Made by a program: the position numbers and the translations under genes. Positions 1-8,898 of a stretch of DNA of 64,000 nucleotides are shown piece by piece. Under the pieces are notes generated by a model. That model was not told where the DNA came from. It made no database searches and saw nothing but the letters and a program-made list of their open reading frames with translations. The DNA is from Verrucomicrobiota bacterium (GTDB lineage Bacteria; Verrucomicrobiota; Verrucomicrobiia; Opitutales; Opitutaceae). Positions within the stretch are counted from its first letter, which is position 1. Every line of letters starts with the position of its first letter. The stretch lies in assembly GCA_016222805.1 (NCBI GenBank), contig JACRQG010000009.1, positions 87,006-151,005 on the forward strand. Reading direction: 5' to 3'.

Positions 1-85
1 CCAGGGTCACCCGCGGGTGACCCAGGAGGAGCCGCACCAGAACTTCACCGGAATAACCGGACGCACCGACAATGCCGACTTTCAT
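1..85 (-). CDS. argC: N-acetyl-gamma-glutamyl-phosphate reductase, 5' fragment
   Basis: Only the first 28 codons lie in the window; the gene runs off the left edge. The reverse strand reads MKVGIVGASGYSGEVLVRLL, and GASGYSG is the glycine-rich NADP-binding loop that opens ArgC proteins. ArgC reduces N-acetylglutamyl phosphate to the semialdehyde in cytoplasmic arginine biosynthesis. The ATG at 83-85 fits the usual N-terminus exactly. The terminator at 135-168 separates it from the upstream outer-membrane gene, so it is probably transcribed separately. The identification rests on the N-terminal motif only. Confidence 0.85.
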   Translation of the reverse strand, partial: MKVGIVGASGYSGEVLVRLLLGHPRVTL

Positions 86-134
86 GATGGAAGAGCGGCA
101 AGGGATGCGCCGCCCTCGCGCCGTCCGCAACGCC

Positions 135-168
135 AAAGAAAACGGCCCGCACCTGGGGGAGCGGGCCG
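135..168 (-). terminator. Rho-independent terminator of the 195-995 gene
   Basis: On the minus strand an 8-bp perfect GC stem (CGGCCCGC / GCGGGCCG, arms at 143-150 and 161-168) with a 10-nt loop is followed by TTTTCTTT. It lies 27 bp downstream of the stop codon of the outer-membrane protein gene and ahead of argC. Confidence 0.85.
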
Positions 169-194
169 CGGGCCGGACGGATCCGGGACGGAGG

Positions 195-995
195 TCAGAA
201 GCTCACCGTGTAGGCCAGGGTGGTCACGCCCCGGCCGAGCGCGAGGCTGTTGGGCGACTTCGGCAGCGTCCCCGCCTTGGTGAAGGCGTTGCGCCCCTCG
301 GTGTAGGCGAAGCCGATCGTGAGCTTGGAGTTCTTGTCGAGTTGGAAGGGCATCGACACGCCGAGCAGCCAGTAATCCCCCCAGGCCTTGACCGACGGGT
401 TCGCGTCATTGGCGAACTCGTCGTACTTGTAGGTGCCGACCATGCCGGTGAAGGCGAGTTCCGAGCCGATGCCCTTCAGCGGCACCGAATACGCGAGGTT
501 CAGCTCATAGGTCGGCCCTTCAATCACCATGTCGTAATAGATCTTCGGGGTGATCTTCAGGCCTTCGACCGTGTAGCTGAGCGCGAGGTTCGGCTCGAAG
601 GTCGTGCGGTAGAAGCCGGCGCTCGTCGGGGCGCTGGGGTAGAAATAAGCCGTGAAACCCGGCGCGAGGGTGAGATCCTTCCCGAGCGTGAACGTGTAGG
701 AGCCGTAGAGATCCAGTTCCGGGTCGGAGCTGTCCGGCACCTTGTCATCGAGCACGAAGTTGCCCCACAGCCCGAGCGTGAGATTGCCGGCGGCCATCTC
801 CACGGTGGGCTGGAAGCCCGCGCCATTGAGGCGCTGCCCGCGGAGAAAATACTGCGAAACGACGGCGCCGGTGGCGGTGAAGGAGACGGCCGGAGCGGCC
901 GCCGGAGCCACCTGGGCGTGACTGGCAAGGGCAGGCGCGAGGGCGAAAAGCGCACCCGCGAGGAGGAGTTTGGTATGGTTGGTAGGCATGTTCAT
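195..995 (-). CDS. TorF-like putative outer-membrane beta-barrel protein
   Basis: A 266-aa protein with a Sec signal peptide (about residues 1-25, hydrophobic core LLLAGALFALAPALASHA, cut near AQV). The rest consists of alternating amphipathic strands (VVSQYFLRGQRL, LTLGLWGNFVLDD, LDLYGSYTF, LTIGFAYTEG) and ends in an aromatic residue (TLAYTVSF), as outer-membrane barrels do. The early phrase SQYFLRGQ resembles the TorF family of putative porins (SDYxFRGxS). The substrate is unknown. I chose the start MNMPTNH because the signal peptide follows directly; the reading frame is open further upstream without a credible start. It is divergent from the urea porin at 1196, so both may be transcribed from the 996-1195 region. 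Confidence 0.7.
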   Translation of the reverse strand: MNMPTNHTKLLLAGALFALAPALASHAQVAPAAAPAVSFTATGAVVSQYFLRGQRLNGAGFQPTVEMAAGNLTLGLWGNFVLDDKVPDSSDPELDLYGSYTFTLGKDLTLAPGFTAYFYPSAPTSAGFYRTTFEPNLALSYTVEGLKITPKIYYDMVIEGPTYELNLAYSVPLKGIGSELAFTGMVGTYKYDEFANDANPSVKAWGDYWLLGVSMPFQLDKNSKLTIGFAYTEGRNAFTKAGTLPKSPNSLALGRGVTTLAYTVSF

Positions 996-1122
996 GGAAT
1001 TCCGTGTGCGGAGTGATCGAGATCTCCTTCTAAGCAGGACACGGGCCAATCATTGTAGAACTTCAGCGACGGCGCCGGAATCACGCAAGGTCGCGTAATA
1101 GCAACACGGTGACGGCCGCCCT

Positions 1123-1138
1123 TGGCAGAGATGCTGCT
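1123..1138 (+). promoter_or_regulatory. Candidate sigma-54 (-24/-12) promoter of the urea locus
   Basis: The sequence TTGGCAGAGATGCTGCT has GG at 1124-1125 and GC at 1136-1137, the exact 10-nt spacing of sigma-54 promoters, and matches most of the TTGGCAC-N5-TTGCT consensus. It lies about 58 bp before the start codon at 1196. NtrC/sigma-54 control would suit nitrogen-limited expression of urea uptake genes. No clear NtrC dyad was found upstream, so this is a candidate only. Confidence 0.45.
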
Positions 1139-1195
1139 CCAACCGCGCGCCGGGCCCACGCCCGGTTCTGACTACATCAACCTCGAAAACAACCC

Positions 1196-2164
1196 ATGAA
1201 TCAACGCCTCACACTCGCGGCCGGTCTCGCTCTCGCCGCCTCGCTGACCGCCCACGCGGACATCAAGGTCAACGACAGTCTCTCCGTGGCCGGTTACGCC
1301 GTCGGATCCTATCGCACCACCGATCCGGATCCCGGACCGGCCGTCGACAAGTTCGACGTCGACGCGACGAAGCTCCAGTTCAACACCACCTTCAAGCCGG
1401 TCACCGGCACGATCAGCCTCTTCCATCAGCCCGGAGCCCCGAGCGACGTCACGGTGCTCGACGCCTACGCGACGGTCGACGTCGGCGGCGGCAGCAGCGT
1501 CACGGTGGGAAAGTTCCTCTCCTACCTCGGCTATGAGGCGTTCGACATCCCGAACATGACCCAGATCTCCTACGCCAACGGTGACTTTCTCGGGCCGATC
1601 CCGGGCTATCACAGCGGCGTGAAGTGGGACTACTCCGACAAGGCGGTCGGCTTCGGTCTCGCCCTGGTCGACTCGGTCTACTCCGGTCCCTTCTACCTGA
1701 AGGGCGACGGCGAGCTGAAGCACAACGGCGGTTTCGAAGGCTACTTCGTCTACAAGGCGATTCCCGAACTGACCGTGTGGGCCGGCTTCGCCTACGACAC
1801 CAAGGGTAATGTCCTCCACAAGAACGACGACATCCTCACCCTGGACCTCTGGATCGGCTACAACCTGACCAAGGAATCCACCCTCGGGCTGGAGTATGTG
1901 AACAAGGACGGCGGGCTCGGCGACAAGGGCTACAACTGGCTCGCATTCTACGGCTACAAGTTCGACGCCAAGACTTCCGCCGCCTTCCGCGTCAGCGGTG
2001 AGAAGATGAAGAGCGGCCCGGGCTTCACCAAGTTCACGGTCTGCCCGGCCTACAGCGTCAACGACAACTTCCTCGTCCGCGCCGAGCTGTCGTACTACGA
2101 CTACACGAAGCACACGGCGGACAGCGCCCTCTTCTTCGGCATCCAGACCGTCTTCAAGTTCTGA
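1196..2164 (+). CDS. Outer-membrane beta-barrel porin (BBP2-like), first gene of the urea locus
   Basis: A 322-aa protein with a signal peptide ([15 protein letters not shown], mature end near [13 protein letters not shown]) and a C-terminal aromatic residue ([10 protein letters not shown]), as expected for an outer-membrane barrel. The sequence [19 protein letters not shown] followed by [12 protein letters not shown] is typical of the OmpL-like putative beta-barrel porin-2 family. It sits 160 bp upstream of urtA on the same strand, so I infer that it carries urea across the outer membrane. A related barrel serving another substrate is possible. A sigma-54-like promoter and a downstream hairpin (2172-2200) bracket the gene. 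Confidence 0.75.
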   Translation: MNQRLTLAAGLALAASLTAHADIKVNDSLSVAGYAVGSYRTTDPDPGPAVDKFDVDATKLQFNTTFKPVTGTISLFHQPGAPSDVTVLDAYATVDVGGGSSVTVGKFLSYLGYEAFDIPNMTQISYANGDFLGPIPGYHSGVKWDYSDKAVGFGLALVDSVYSGPFYLKGDGELKHNGGFEGYFVYKAIPELTVWAGFAYDTKGNVLHKNDDILTLDLWIGYNLTKESTLGLEYVNKDGGLGDKGYNWLAFYGYKFDAKTSAAFRVSGEKMKSGPGFTKFTVCPAYSVNDNFLVRAELSYYDYTKHTADSALFFGIQTVFKF

Positions 2165-2171
2165 TCTCCGC

Positions 2172-2208
2172 CGGGGCGCCGGCCAGCCCGGCGCGCCCCG
2201 CCGTTTCT
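2172..2208 (+). terminator. Terminator-like hairpin between the porin gene and urtA
   Basis: Eight bases after the porin stop, CGGGGCGCCGG (2172-2182) pairs with CCGGCGCGCCCCG (2188-2200) through a 2-nt bulge and is followed by CCGTTTCTTT. The T run is short, so this could be partial termination or an mRNA-stabilising hairpin. Confidence 0.45.
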
Positions 2209-2264
2209 TTCCGCGCGGCGTTTCGCCCGCGCGTTTCCGTCCTGCGTTTTCTCCTCCCGGCCAC

Positions 2265-2290
2265 CGGGGCAGGGCTGCTGCCTTGCCCCG
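2265..2290 (+). promoter_or_regulatory. Hairpin in the urtA leader
   Basis: An imperfect stem (CGGGGCA at 2265-2271 with TGCCCCG at 2284-2290, extended by GGC/GCC pairing) ends 34 nt before the urtA start. There is no T run, so a role in mRNA stability or translation is more likely than termination. The role is inferred only. Confidence 0.3.
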
Positions 2291-2324
2291 CTGGGCCCAC
2301 CTCCTCCCAGCCTCAGCCTCAGAC

Positions 2325-3578
2325 ATGAAAAAACTGACCTCCCTCCTCGGTGCCGGCGCGCTCGCGCTCGGCGCCTCCCTGGCCTCCGCCCGCGCGGCGG
2401 AGACCGTCAAAGTCGGCGTCCTTCACTCCCTCTCCGGCACCATGGCGATCAGCGAGACCTCGCTGCGCGACGTGCTGCTCTTCACCTTCGACGAGATCAA
2501 CGCCAAGGGCGGTGTGCTCGGCAAGAAGATCGAACCCGTCGTGGTCGACGGCGCCTCCAACTGGCCGCTGTTCGCCGAAAAGGCCAAGCAGCTGCTCGAG
2601 CAGGACAAGGTGGCCGTCACCTTCGGCTGCTGGACCTCGGTCTCCCGCAAATCCGTGCTGCCGGTGTTCGAGAAGAACAACGGACTGCTCTTCTACCCGG
2701 TGCAGTATGAAGGCGAGGAGGAATCGCAGAACGTGTGCTACACCGCCGAGGCGGTGAACCAGCAGGCGACACCCGCGGTCGACTACTACCTCAAGGAGGG
2801 CAAGAAGAAGTTCTACCTGCTCGGCTCCGACTACGTCTACCCGCAGACCACCAACCTGGTCCTGCTCGAGTACCTGCTGAGCAAGGGCGTGCCGCTGGCC
2901 AACATCGGCGGCGGTTTCCGCAAGGACGGCTCCGGCAAGATCATCTCCGCCGGCAAATACACGCCGTTCGGGCACACCGACTACCAGCAGATCGTCGCCG
3001 AAATCAAACAGTTCGCCGCCTCCGGCGACGCCTGCGTGATCTCGACGCTCAACGGCGACACCAACGTGCCGTTCTTCAAGGAATACGCCGCGTCCGGCCT
3101 CACTGCCGAGACCTGCCCGGTCGTCTCGTTTTCGATCTCGGAGGACGAATTCCGCGGGCTGCCCGCGGACAAGCTCGTCGGCCAGCTCGGCTGCTGGACC
3201 TACTTCCAGTCGATCAACAGCCCGGCCAACAAGAAGTTCGTCGCCGACTTCCAGGCCTGGCTGAAGAAGAGCACGGTGCCCGGCATCGTGAAGGAAGGCC
3301 GCGTCACCTGCTCGCCGATGGTGCTCAGCTACGTCGGTGTCTACCTCTGGAAGGCCGCGGTGGAAAAGGCCGGCTCGTTCGATGTCGACCAGGTCCGCGC
3401 CGCCTGGAAGAGCGGCCTCTCCTTCGAGGGCCCGGGCGGGAAGGTCACCACCCAGAAGAACATGCACCTGACGAAGAACGTCTACATCGGCGAGACCAAG
3501 GCCGACGGACAATTCAAGATCCTCAGTTCGTTCAACGGCGTCTACGGCGAGCCGTGGCTCAAGGGTAAGTTCAAGTAA
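2325..3578 (+). CDS. urtA: Urea ABC transporter, periplasmic substrate-binding protein
   Basis: A 417-aa type I periplasmic binding protein of the branched-chain amino acid/amide family. The signal peptide [24 protein letters not shown] decides the start; the frame is open further upstream but without a signal sequence. Diagnostic stretches are [32 protein letters not shown] and [11 protein letters not shown], which mark UrtA rather than LivJ or FmdD-type relatives. It binds urea and delivers it to UrtBC. It is separated from urtB by a strong hairpin terminator (3655-3688), which would give more binding protein than membrane components. Confidence 0.95.
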   Translation: MKKLTSLLGAGALALGASLASARAAETVKVGVLHSLSGTMAISETSLRDVLLFTFDEINAKGGVLGKKIEPVVVDGASNWPLFAEKAKQLLEQDKVAVTFGCWTSVSRKSVLPVFEKNNGLLFYPVQYEGEEESQNVCYTAEAVNQQATPAVDYYLKEGKKKFYLLGSDYVYPQTTNLVLLEYLLSKGVPLANIGGGFRKDGSGKIISAGKYTPFGHTDYQQIVAEIKQFAASGDACVISTLNGDTNVPFFKEYAASGLTAETCPVVSFSISEDEFRGLPADKLVGQLGCWTYFQSINSPANKKFVADFQAWLKKSTVPGIVKEGRVTCSPMVLSYVGVYLWKAAVEKAGSFDVDQVRAAWKSGLSFEGPGGKVTTQKNMHLTKNVYIGETKADGQFKILSSFNGVYGEPWLKGKFK

Positions 3579-3654
3579 GCCTCTCGTCGTTCGCCGCGAG
3601 CGCCGGCGGAGCCGTCCCACCCGGCCTCCGCCCGTTCGCGACCCGACTTTCGAT

Positions 3655-3688
3655 GGCGGACGCGGAATTCTGCGTCCGCCCTCTTTGT
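3655..3688 (+). terminator. Intra-operon terminator/attenuator after urtA
   Basis: A perfect 9-bp stem GGCGGACGC (3655-3663) / GCGTCCGCC (3672-3680) with an 8-nt loop is followed by CTCTTTGTT. It lies 77 bp after the urtA stop and 41 bp before urtB. Partial read-through would lower urtBCDE and ure expression relative to urtA. Confidence 0.75.
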
Positions 3689-3720
3689 TGGCACAACTCT
3701 AGCATTTCCCCTCCTGCGTG

Positions 3721-5508
3721 ATGACCCACCCTCTCCCCTGCTGGCTGCGCGCCGTCCTGGCAGGCCTGTTCGCCGCCGGCGCCCTGGCCGCCGCCGAACC
3801 CACCCCGCGCCAGATCATCGCGCGGGCGGCGTTGACCGAAGATGCCGCCCAGCAGCGGGCCTTGATCTCGTCTCTCCTCGGTCGCGCGGACGATGCGATC
3901 GTCCCGTTGCTCGAGGCGTGGCGCAAGGATGCCCTCTTCCTCCACACCGCCGCCGATGGCACCAAGACTCCGGTGCAGCTCACCGGTGACCCCGACGCCA
4001 CCGGCGCACGGGTGGCCTCCCGGGTCGATACCGGCGGGCCCTGGCTCGATGCCTCCGGCCGTCCAGTCCGCCTGAACCCATCCGAACTGACGGCCGTCGA
4101 ACACAACACTTCCCTCCGTCGCGCCATGAAGGGCGTGCTCGACCTGGTCGATCTCGCCGCTGCCGATCCCGCCAAGCGTCTCAAGGCGATCCAGGCGATC
4201 GGGCTGGCCCAGGACGCGGAAAAACTCCCCGTCCTGCAGGGCCGCCTCGCCACCGATTCCGTTCCCGCCGTGCGCCGCGCCCTGCGCGAGGCCATCGCGC
4301 TCATCCAGCTGAAGGACGCCCGGGATGAGGTAAAACTGGCGGCCCTCGCCGAACTGCGGGAGCTGCACCCGCTGGCGAGCGCGGACTTCCTCCAGCGGGC
4401 CCTTCAGGAAGCGCGCGAGCGCCAGAATGCCGCCGTGGCCGGAGCCGCTCGCGCGGCGCTCCGCGCCGTCGAGGACCATCGCACCACCGTCGACTTCCTC
4501 GGCACGCTGTTTCGCGGCCTGAGCCTTGGCAGCATCCTCCTCGTCGCCGCACTCGGCCTCGCCATCACCTTCGGGTTGATGCGGGTGATCAACATGGCGC
4601 ACGGCGAGATGATCGCCGTGGGAGCGTACACGACCTATCTCGTGCAGAATGTCTTCGGCGCCGGCCTCACCATCCCCTGTTTCGGGCTGAGCGTGCCCCT
4701 GCCGGGCCTCAACCTCTCGGGCGCCGCCTACCAAGGTTACTTCCTGGCCGCCCTGCCCCTCAGTTTTCTCAGCGCCGCCCTCGTGGGCATCGCGCTGGAG
4801 CGGAGTGTCATCCAGTTTCTCTACCGCCGCCCCCTCGAAAGCCTGCTGGCCACCTGGGGCGTCTCGCTCGTCCTGCAGCAGGGCTTCCGCCTGATGTTCG
4901 GCGCCAACAACGTCCAGGTTTCGAGCCCCAGCTACCTCAGCGGCAACTGGCTGATCAACGACGTCATCCTGGGATGGAATCGCGTCTTCGTGATCGGCTT
5001 CGCCATCCTGATTGTGTTCGGAATGTGGCTGGTGCTCACGAAGACGCCGCTCGGCCTGCTCATCCGGGCCTCGATGCAGAACCGCACCATGGCGTCGTGC
5101 ATGGGGGTCAGCACCGGCCGGGTCAACCTGCTGACGTTTGGTCTCGGCAGCGGCCTGGCGGGACTGGCGGGCGCCTTTCTCAGCCAGATCGGCAACGTCG
5201 GGCCTTCCCTCGGCCAGGGCTACATCATCGATTCGTTCATGGTGGTGGTTGTGGGCGGCGTCGGCAGCATCGGCGGGACCATCCTGAGCGCCTTCGGCAT
5301 CGGCGGGGTTGATCAGGTTCTGCAACAGTACCTGCCGTCCGTCGCACCCGGGCTCGGCTGGGTGCCCGGACTCGGCGGGTTCCTGCAAAACCTGGCCCAG
5401 GATGCCGCCGTCTTCGGAAAGATCCTCGTGCTGGCCGGCATCATCCTGTTCCTGCAGTGGCGCCCGGCGGGGCTGTTTGTCATCCGCAGTCGCGGCCTTG
5501 AGGACTGA
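3721..5508 (+). CDS. urtB: Urea ABC transporter permease UrtB
   Basis: A 595-aa inner-membrane permease of the LivH type. It has a signal-like N-terminus, then a soluble, helical (HEAT-like) domain of about 220 residues found specifically in UrtB. The membrane domain starts near FRGLSLGSILLVAALGLAITFGLM and includes VINMAHGEMIAVGAYT, the LivH-family signature. Together with UrtC it forms the urea channel. I use ATG at 3721; a GTG directly before it is an alternative. It overlaps no gene and is 3 bp from urtC, so the two are co-translated. Confidence 0.93.
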   Translation: MTHPLPCWLRAVLAGLFAAGALAAAEPTPRQIIARAALTEDAAQQRALISSLLGRADDAIVPLLEAWRKDALFLHTAADGTKTPVQLTGDPDATGARVASRVDTGGPWLDASGRPVRLNPSELTAVEHNTSLRRAMKGVLDLVDLAAADPAKRLKAIQAIGLAQDAEKLPVLQGRLATDSVPAVRRALREAIALIQLKDARDEVKLAALAELRELHPLASADFLQRALQEARERQNAAVAGAARAALRAVEDHRTTVDFLGTLFRGLSLGSILLVAALGLAITFGLMRVINMAHGEMIAVGAYTTYLVQNVFGAGLTIPCFGLSVPLPGLNLSGAAYQGYFLAALPLSFLSAALVGIALERSVIQFLYRRPLESLLATWGVSLVLQQGFRLMFGANNVQVSSPSYLSGNWLINDVILGWNRVFVIGFAILIVFGMWLVLTKTPLGLLIRASMQNRTMASCMGVSTGRVNLLTFGLGSGLAGLAGAFLSQIGNVGPSLGQGYIIDSFMVVVVGGVGSIGGTILSAFGIGGVDQVLQQYLPSVAPGLGWVPGLGGFLQNLAQDAAVFGKILVLAGIILFLQWRPAGLFVIRSRGLED

Positions 5509-5511
5509 ACC

Positions 5512-6645
5512 ATGGCCACGGCGCGTCTCCGCCTTTCCGAACCGCTGGCCATCACCGCCGCCGCGGTGCTGTTTCTCGGCGTCTTCCCCTTCCTGCACGC
5601 GCAGGGAGTGATCAGCACCTTCACCCTCGGTGTCTGGGGCAAGTATCTCTGCTACGCCCTGCTCGCGATTTCGGTGGATCTGCTTTGGGGCTACACCGGG
5701 CTGCTTTCACTCGGCCAGGCGTTGTTCTTCACCCTCGGGGGTTACATGCACGGCATGTACCTGATGCGGATGATCGGAGATCTCGGGCAGTACAAGAAGC
5801 CGATTCCGGACTTCCTCGTGTTCCTCGGCTGGGAGCGCCTGCCCGCCTTCTGGGAGCCGTTCGCCAGTTTTCCCTTCGCCGTCGCCATGGTGTTCGCGGT
5901 CCCCGGCGTGGTGGCCTTTCTCTTCGGTTACCTGGCCTTTCGCTCCCGGATCAAGGGTGTGTACTTCTCGATCCTGACGCAGGCGCTGACCTATGCGGCG
6001 TCGATCATGTTTTTCCGCAACAACCTCCTGCTCGGAGGCAACAACGGGTTCACCGACTTCAAGTTCATCCTCGGCCACCGTCTCGCCGACCCCGCCACGG
6101 CCCGCGCCCTCTACGCCGCGTCGGCCCTCGCCCTCCTCCTCGCCTTCCTCTTCTGCCGCTGGCTGAGCCGCACCAAGTTCGGCCTCGTGCAACAGGCGAT
6201 CCGCGACGGCGAGAACCGCGTCCTGTTCAGCGGATACGCCACCGCCCACTTCAAGCTGTTCATCTTCGTGGTCGCCGCCTGGATCGCCGCGATCGGCGGA
6301 GCCCTCTACACCCCGCAGGTGGGCATCATCAATCCCAGTGAAATGCAGGCCGACAAGTCCCTGGAGGCCGTCGTCTGGGTGGCGGTGGGCGGACGGGGCA
6401 CGCTGCTCGGGCCGATCGTCGGAGCCATCGGCATCAATGCCCTGAAGAGCTGGGCGACGCGCGCCTACCCCGATCTCTGGCTCATCATCCTCGGCACCCT
6501 CTTCATCCTGGTCGTGCTCTTCCTGCCCGGCGGCATCGTCAGTCTGCCGGCCCGCTTGAAGGCGCTCTGGCAGCGCTTCCGTTCGCCGCGCCTGCCGGAT
6601 CCGGCCCCGCCCGCGGCCGCCGAATCCGCCTCCGCCAAACCCTGA
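5512..6645 (+). CDS. urtC: Urea ABC transporter permease UrtC
   Basis: A 377-aa inner-membrane permease of the LivM type with about ten hydrophobic helices. Family hallmarks are [31 protein letters not shown] and the late segment [21 protein letters not shown]. The C-terminus is a short Pro/Ala-rich tail. It starts 3 bp after urtB, and a GAGG sits 9 nt before the ATG, one of the few Shine-Dalgarno-like sites in the window. It partners UrtB in the urea channel. Confidence 0.93.
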   Translation: MATARLRLSEPLAITAAAVLFLGVFPFLHAQGVISTFTLGVWGKYLCYALLAISVDLLWGYTGLLSLGQALFFTLGGYMHGMYLMRMIGDLGQYKKPIPDFLVFLGWERLPAFWEPFASFPFAVAMVFAVPGVVAFLFGYLAFRSRIKGVYFSILTQALTYAASIMFFRNNLLLGGNNGFTDFKFILGHRLADPATARALYAASALALLLAFLFCRWLSRTKFGLVQQAIRDGENRVLFSGYATAHFKLFIFVVAAWIAAIGGALYTPQVGIINPSEMQADKSLEAVVWVAVGGRGTLLGPIVGAIGINALKSWATRAYPDLWLIILGTLFILVVLFLPGGIVSLPARLKALWQRFRSPRLPDPAPPAAAESASAKP

Positions 6646-6666
6646 GCCCGCAACCACCGCACCCGC

Positions 6667-7443
6667 ATGGCGCATCCCCTGCTCACGGTCGAGGGAGTCT
6701 CGAAAACCTACGACGGTTTCAAGGCCATCTCGGAACTCACCTTCTACCTTTTTTCCGGGGAGCTCCGGACGGTGATCGGTCCCAACGGCGCCGGCAAATC
6801 CACCTTCTTTGATCTCATCACCGGCCGGGCCAAGCCCGACCGCGGCAAGATCGAGTTCGGCTCCGATCCCTCCTCCCATCACGACCTGACCGGGCTGAAC
6901 GAATACGAAATCAACCGCCTCGGGATCGGCCGGAAGTTCCAGACCCCGAGCGTCTACACGGAGCACACCGTCTGGGAAAATCTCGTGCTCTCCCTCCACG
7001 GCCCCCGCGGGGTCTTCGCCTCGCTCTTTCACCGCCTGTCCTCCACCGCAAGGGACCGCCTCGACGAACTGCTTCGCCTGGTGCGCCTGGGCGAAAAACG
7101 CGACTGGAAGGCCGGCCTCCTCGCCCACGGGGAGAAGCAGTGGCTCGAAATCGGCATGCTGCTCGCCCAGGACCCCAAGCTGCTCCTGGTCGACGAACCC
7201 GCGGCCGGCATGACCGATGAGGAAACGCACCGCACCGGGGAGCTCCTTCTCTCCCTCGCCGGCCGGCACAGCCTCATCGTCGTCGAACACGACATGACAT
7301 TCGTCAAACAGATCGCCGCCCACGGCCAGGTGACGGTCCTGCACCAGGGAACGGTCCTGTGCGAAGGCAAGTTCGACGACGTCCAGGCCGACCAGAAGGT
7401 GCGCGAGGTTTACCTGGGCCGGGGCAAACACGGAACGCGCTAG
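6667..7443 (+). CDS. urtD: Urea ABC transporter ATP-binding protein UrtD
   Basis: A 258-aa LivG-type ATPase. Walker A is GPNGAGKS (residues 38-45) and Walker B is LLLVDEPAAGM. The ABC signature is the UrtD-like LAHGEKQWLEIGM rather than LSGGQ, and the H-loop is VVEHDM. It powers urea import together with UrtE. It follows urtC by 21 bp. Downstream, 279 bp with a long inverted repeat separate it from urtE, an unusual break inside a urtABCDE cluster. Confidence 0.93.
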   Translation: MAHPLLTVEGVSKTYDGFKAISELTFYLFSGELRTVIGPNGAGKSTFFDLITGRAKPDRGKIEFGSDPSSHHDLTGLNEYEINRLGIGRKFQTPSVYTEHTVWENLVLSLHGPRGVFASLFHRLSSTARDRLDELLRLVRLGEKRDWKAGLLAHGEKQWLEIGMLLAQDPKLLLVDEPAAGMTDEETHRTGELLLSLAGRHSLIVVEHDMTFVKQIAAHGQVTVLHQGTVLCEGKFDDVQADQKVREVYLGRGKHGTR

Positions 7444-7504
7444 GTCCCGAACCCATCCTCTTTTCCCATCGCATCGATGACGCTTTCGACCCGGCACCCG
7501 TGGG

Positions 7505-7693
7505 CAGTAAACAGTGATCAGTATTCAGTAATCAGTGACCCGTGACCTTTGATGCGTAACCAAAACCAACGACCTCAAATCCTGCCGGTGAGCCCGCCCC
7601 GCCCTTTCCCGTCAGCCAGGCCCGCCAACGCACTCCGATCCCTGACTACTGATCACTGACCACTGATCACTGAATACTGATTACTGATTACTG
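7505..7693 (+). repeat. Imperfect inverted repeat between urtD and urtE
   Basis: The left arm 7505-7540 is complementary to the right arm 7658-7693 at 31 of 36 positions, with a 117-nt spacer. Both arms are built from a short ACTGATYACTGA-like unit that also recurs around them (7645-7660 and 7694-7714). The composition is AT-rich compared with the neighbours and there is no open reading frame. It could fold into a long hairpin in the urtD-urtE message or be the remnant of a miniature mobile element. Confidence 0.8.
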
Positions 7694-7722
7694 GTCACTG
7701 ATCCCAGGTCACTGCACCGTCA

Positions 7723-8520
7723 ATGTCCACGCCCCTGCTCCAACTTTCTGCCGTCGAGACCTACATCGGCGGCTCCCGCATCCTTCGCGGGGTGGACCTT
7801 GAGATCTTCCCCGGGGAAGTCGTTGCTCTGATGGGGCGCAACGGCGTGGGAAAAACCACCACGCTGCGGTCGATCACCGGCATCCTGCCGGTTCGCGCGG
7901 GTTCGATCCTCCTGGCAGGGCAGCCGATTCACCCGCTCGCCATCGACGCGCGGGCCCGCGCCGGACTCGGTTATGTGCCCCAGGGGCGCGACATCTTCCC
8001 CCACCTCACCGTCGAGGAGAACCTGCAGATCGGGCTCGTCGTGCACCGCCGCAAGGGCGCCGCCGCCCGCGCCGCCCTCGACCGCGTCTTCGCCCTCTTT
8101 CCCGTCCTGCGCGAAATGCTCGGACGCAAGGGCGGCGTTCTTTCCGGCGGACAGCAGCAGCAGCTGGCGATCGGCCGCGCCCTCCTCACGGAACCCAAAC
8201 TCCTGATCCTCGATGAACCCACCGAGGGCATCCAACCTTCAATCATCGATCAGATCGGCGACACGCTCAAACAGCTCAAGGCCCCGCGGGCTCCCGCCAC
8301 CGCGCTCGACGAGGCGGCGCGGGCCGTGGCCGAAATCCGTCACGCGGTCCAGCAATTGAAGCAGGAGCACTCCCTCGCCATCCTGCTCGTCGAGCAGTAC
8401 GTCGATTTTTGCCGCGACGTCGCGGATCGTTTCTATGCCATGGACCGCGGCGCCATCGTCGCCTCCGGGCCGATCCAGGGCCTCACCGACGAGATCGTGA
8501 AGGCGCATCTCCAGGTGTGA
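7723..8520 (+). CDS. urtE: Urea ABC transporter ATP-binding protein UrtE
   Basis: A 265-aa LivF-type ATPase. Walker A is GRNGVGKT (38-45), the signature is [15 protein letters not shown], and Walker B is [16 protein letters not shown], the UrtE hallmark. The H-loop region is [11 protein letters not shown]. It is about 30 residues longer than typical UrtE because of an insert after [12 protein letters not shown] (roughly 186-215, Ala/Arg-rich, predicted helical). It is 55 bp upstream of ureA and links the transporter to the urease genes. Confidence 0.93.
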   Translation: MSTPLLQLSAVETYIGGSRILRGVDLEIFPGEVVALMGRNGVGKTTTLRSITGILPVRAGSILLAGQPIHPLAIDARARAGLGYVPQGRDIFPHLTVEENLQIGLVVHRRKGAAARAALDRVFALFPVLREMLGRKGGVLSGGQQQQLAIGRALLTEPKLLILDEPTEGIQPSIIDQIGDTLKQLKAPRAPATALDEAARAVAEIRHAVQQLKQEHSLAILLVEQYVDFCRDVADRFYAMDRGAIVASGPIQGLTDEIVKAHLQV

Positions 8521-8575
8521 CCCGCCTCGCCCTTCCGTTTTCCGCCCGCCTCCGCTATTTCCGTCCGCCTTCCCC

Positions 8576-8878
8576 ATGCATCTCACCCCGCGTGAACGCG
8601 AAAAACTCCTGGTGGTCGTGGCCGCCGATCTCGCCCGGCGCCGCCAGGCCCGCGGCCTCAAGCTCAACTACCCGGAGGCCGTCGCCATCATCACCTACGA
8701 AATCATGGAAGGCGCCCGCGACGGCCGGTCGGTCGCCGACCTCATGAGCCACGGCACCACCCTCCTCAAGCTGGCCGACGTGATGGAAGGCGTGGCGGAG
8801 ATGATCCCCGAGGTGCAGGTCGAAGCCACGTTTCCGGACGGCACCAAGCTGGTCACCGTGCATCACCCGATTCGCTAA
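8576..8878 (+). CDS. ureA: Urease subunit gamma
   Basis: A 100-aa protein, the standard length of UreA. Family motifs are [33 protein letters not shown] and the C-terminal [15 protein letters not shown]. With UreB and UreC it forms the cytoplasmic nickel enzyme that splits urea to ammonia and carbamate. It is followed by ureB after 20 bp. Confidence 0.97.
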   Translation: MHLTPREREKLLVVVAADLARRRQARGLKLNYPEAVAIITYEIMEGARDGRSVADLMSHGTTLLKLADVMEGVAEMIPEVQVEATFPDGTKLVTVHHPIR

Positions 8879-8898
8879 TCGGCCCTACCCCTTCTCCC

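Noticed and set aside
5707-7497. 596-codon open frame on the minus strand opposite urtC/urtD
   Set aside because: Antisense to clearly homologous transporter genes; the protein is low-complexity and acidic/Gly-rich with no domain. It is the usual shadow of high-GC coding sequence.
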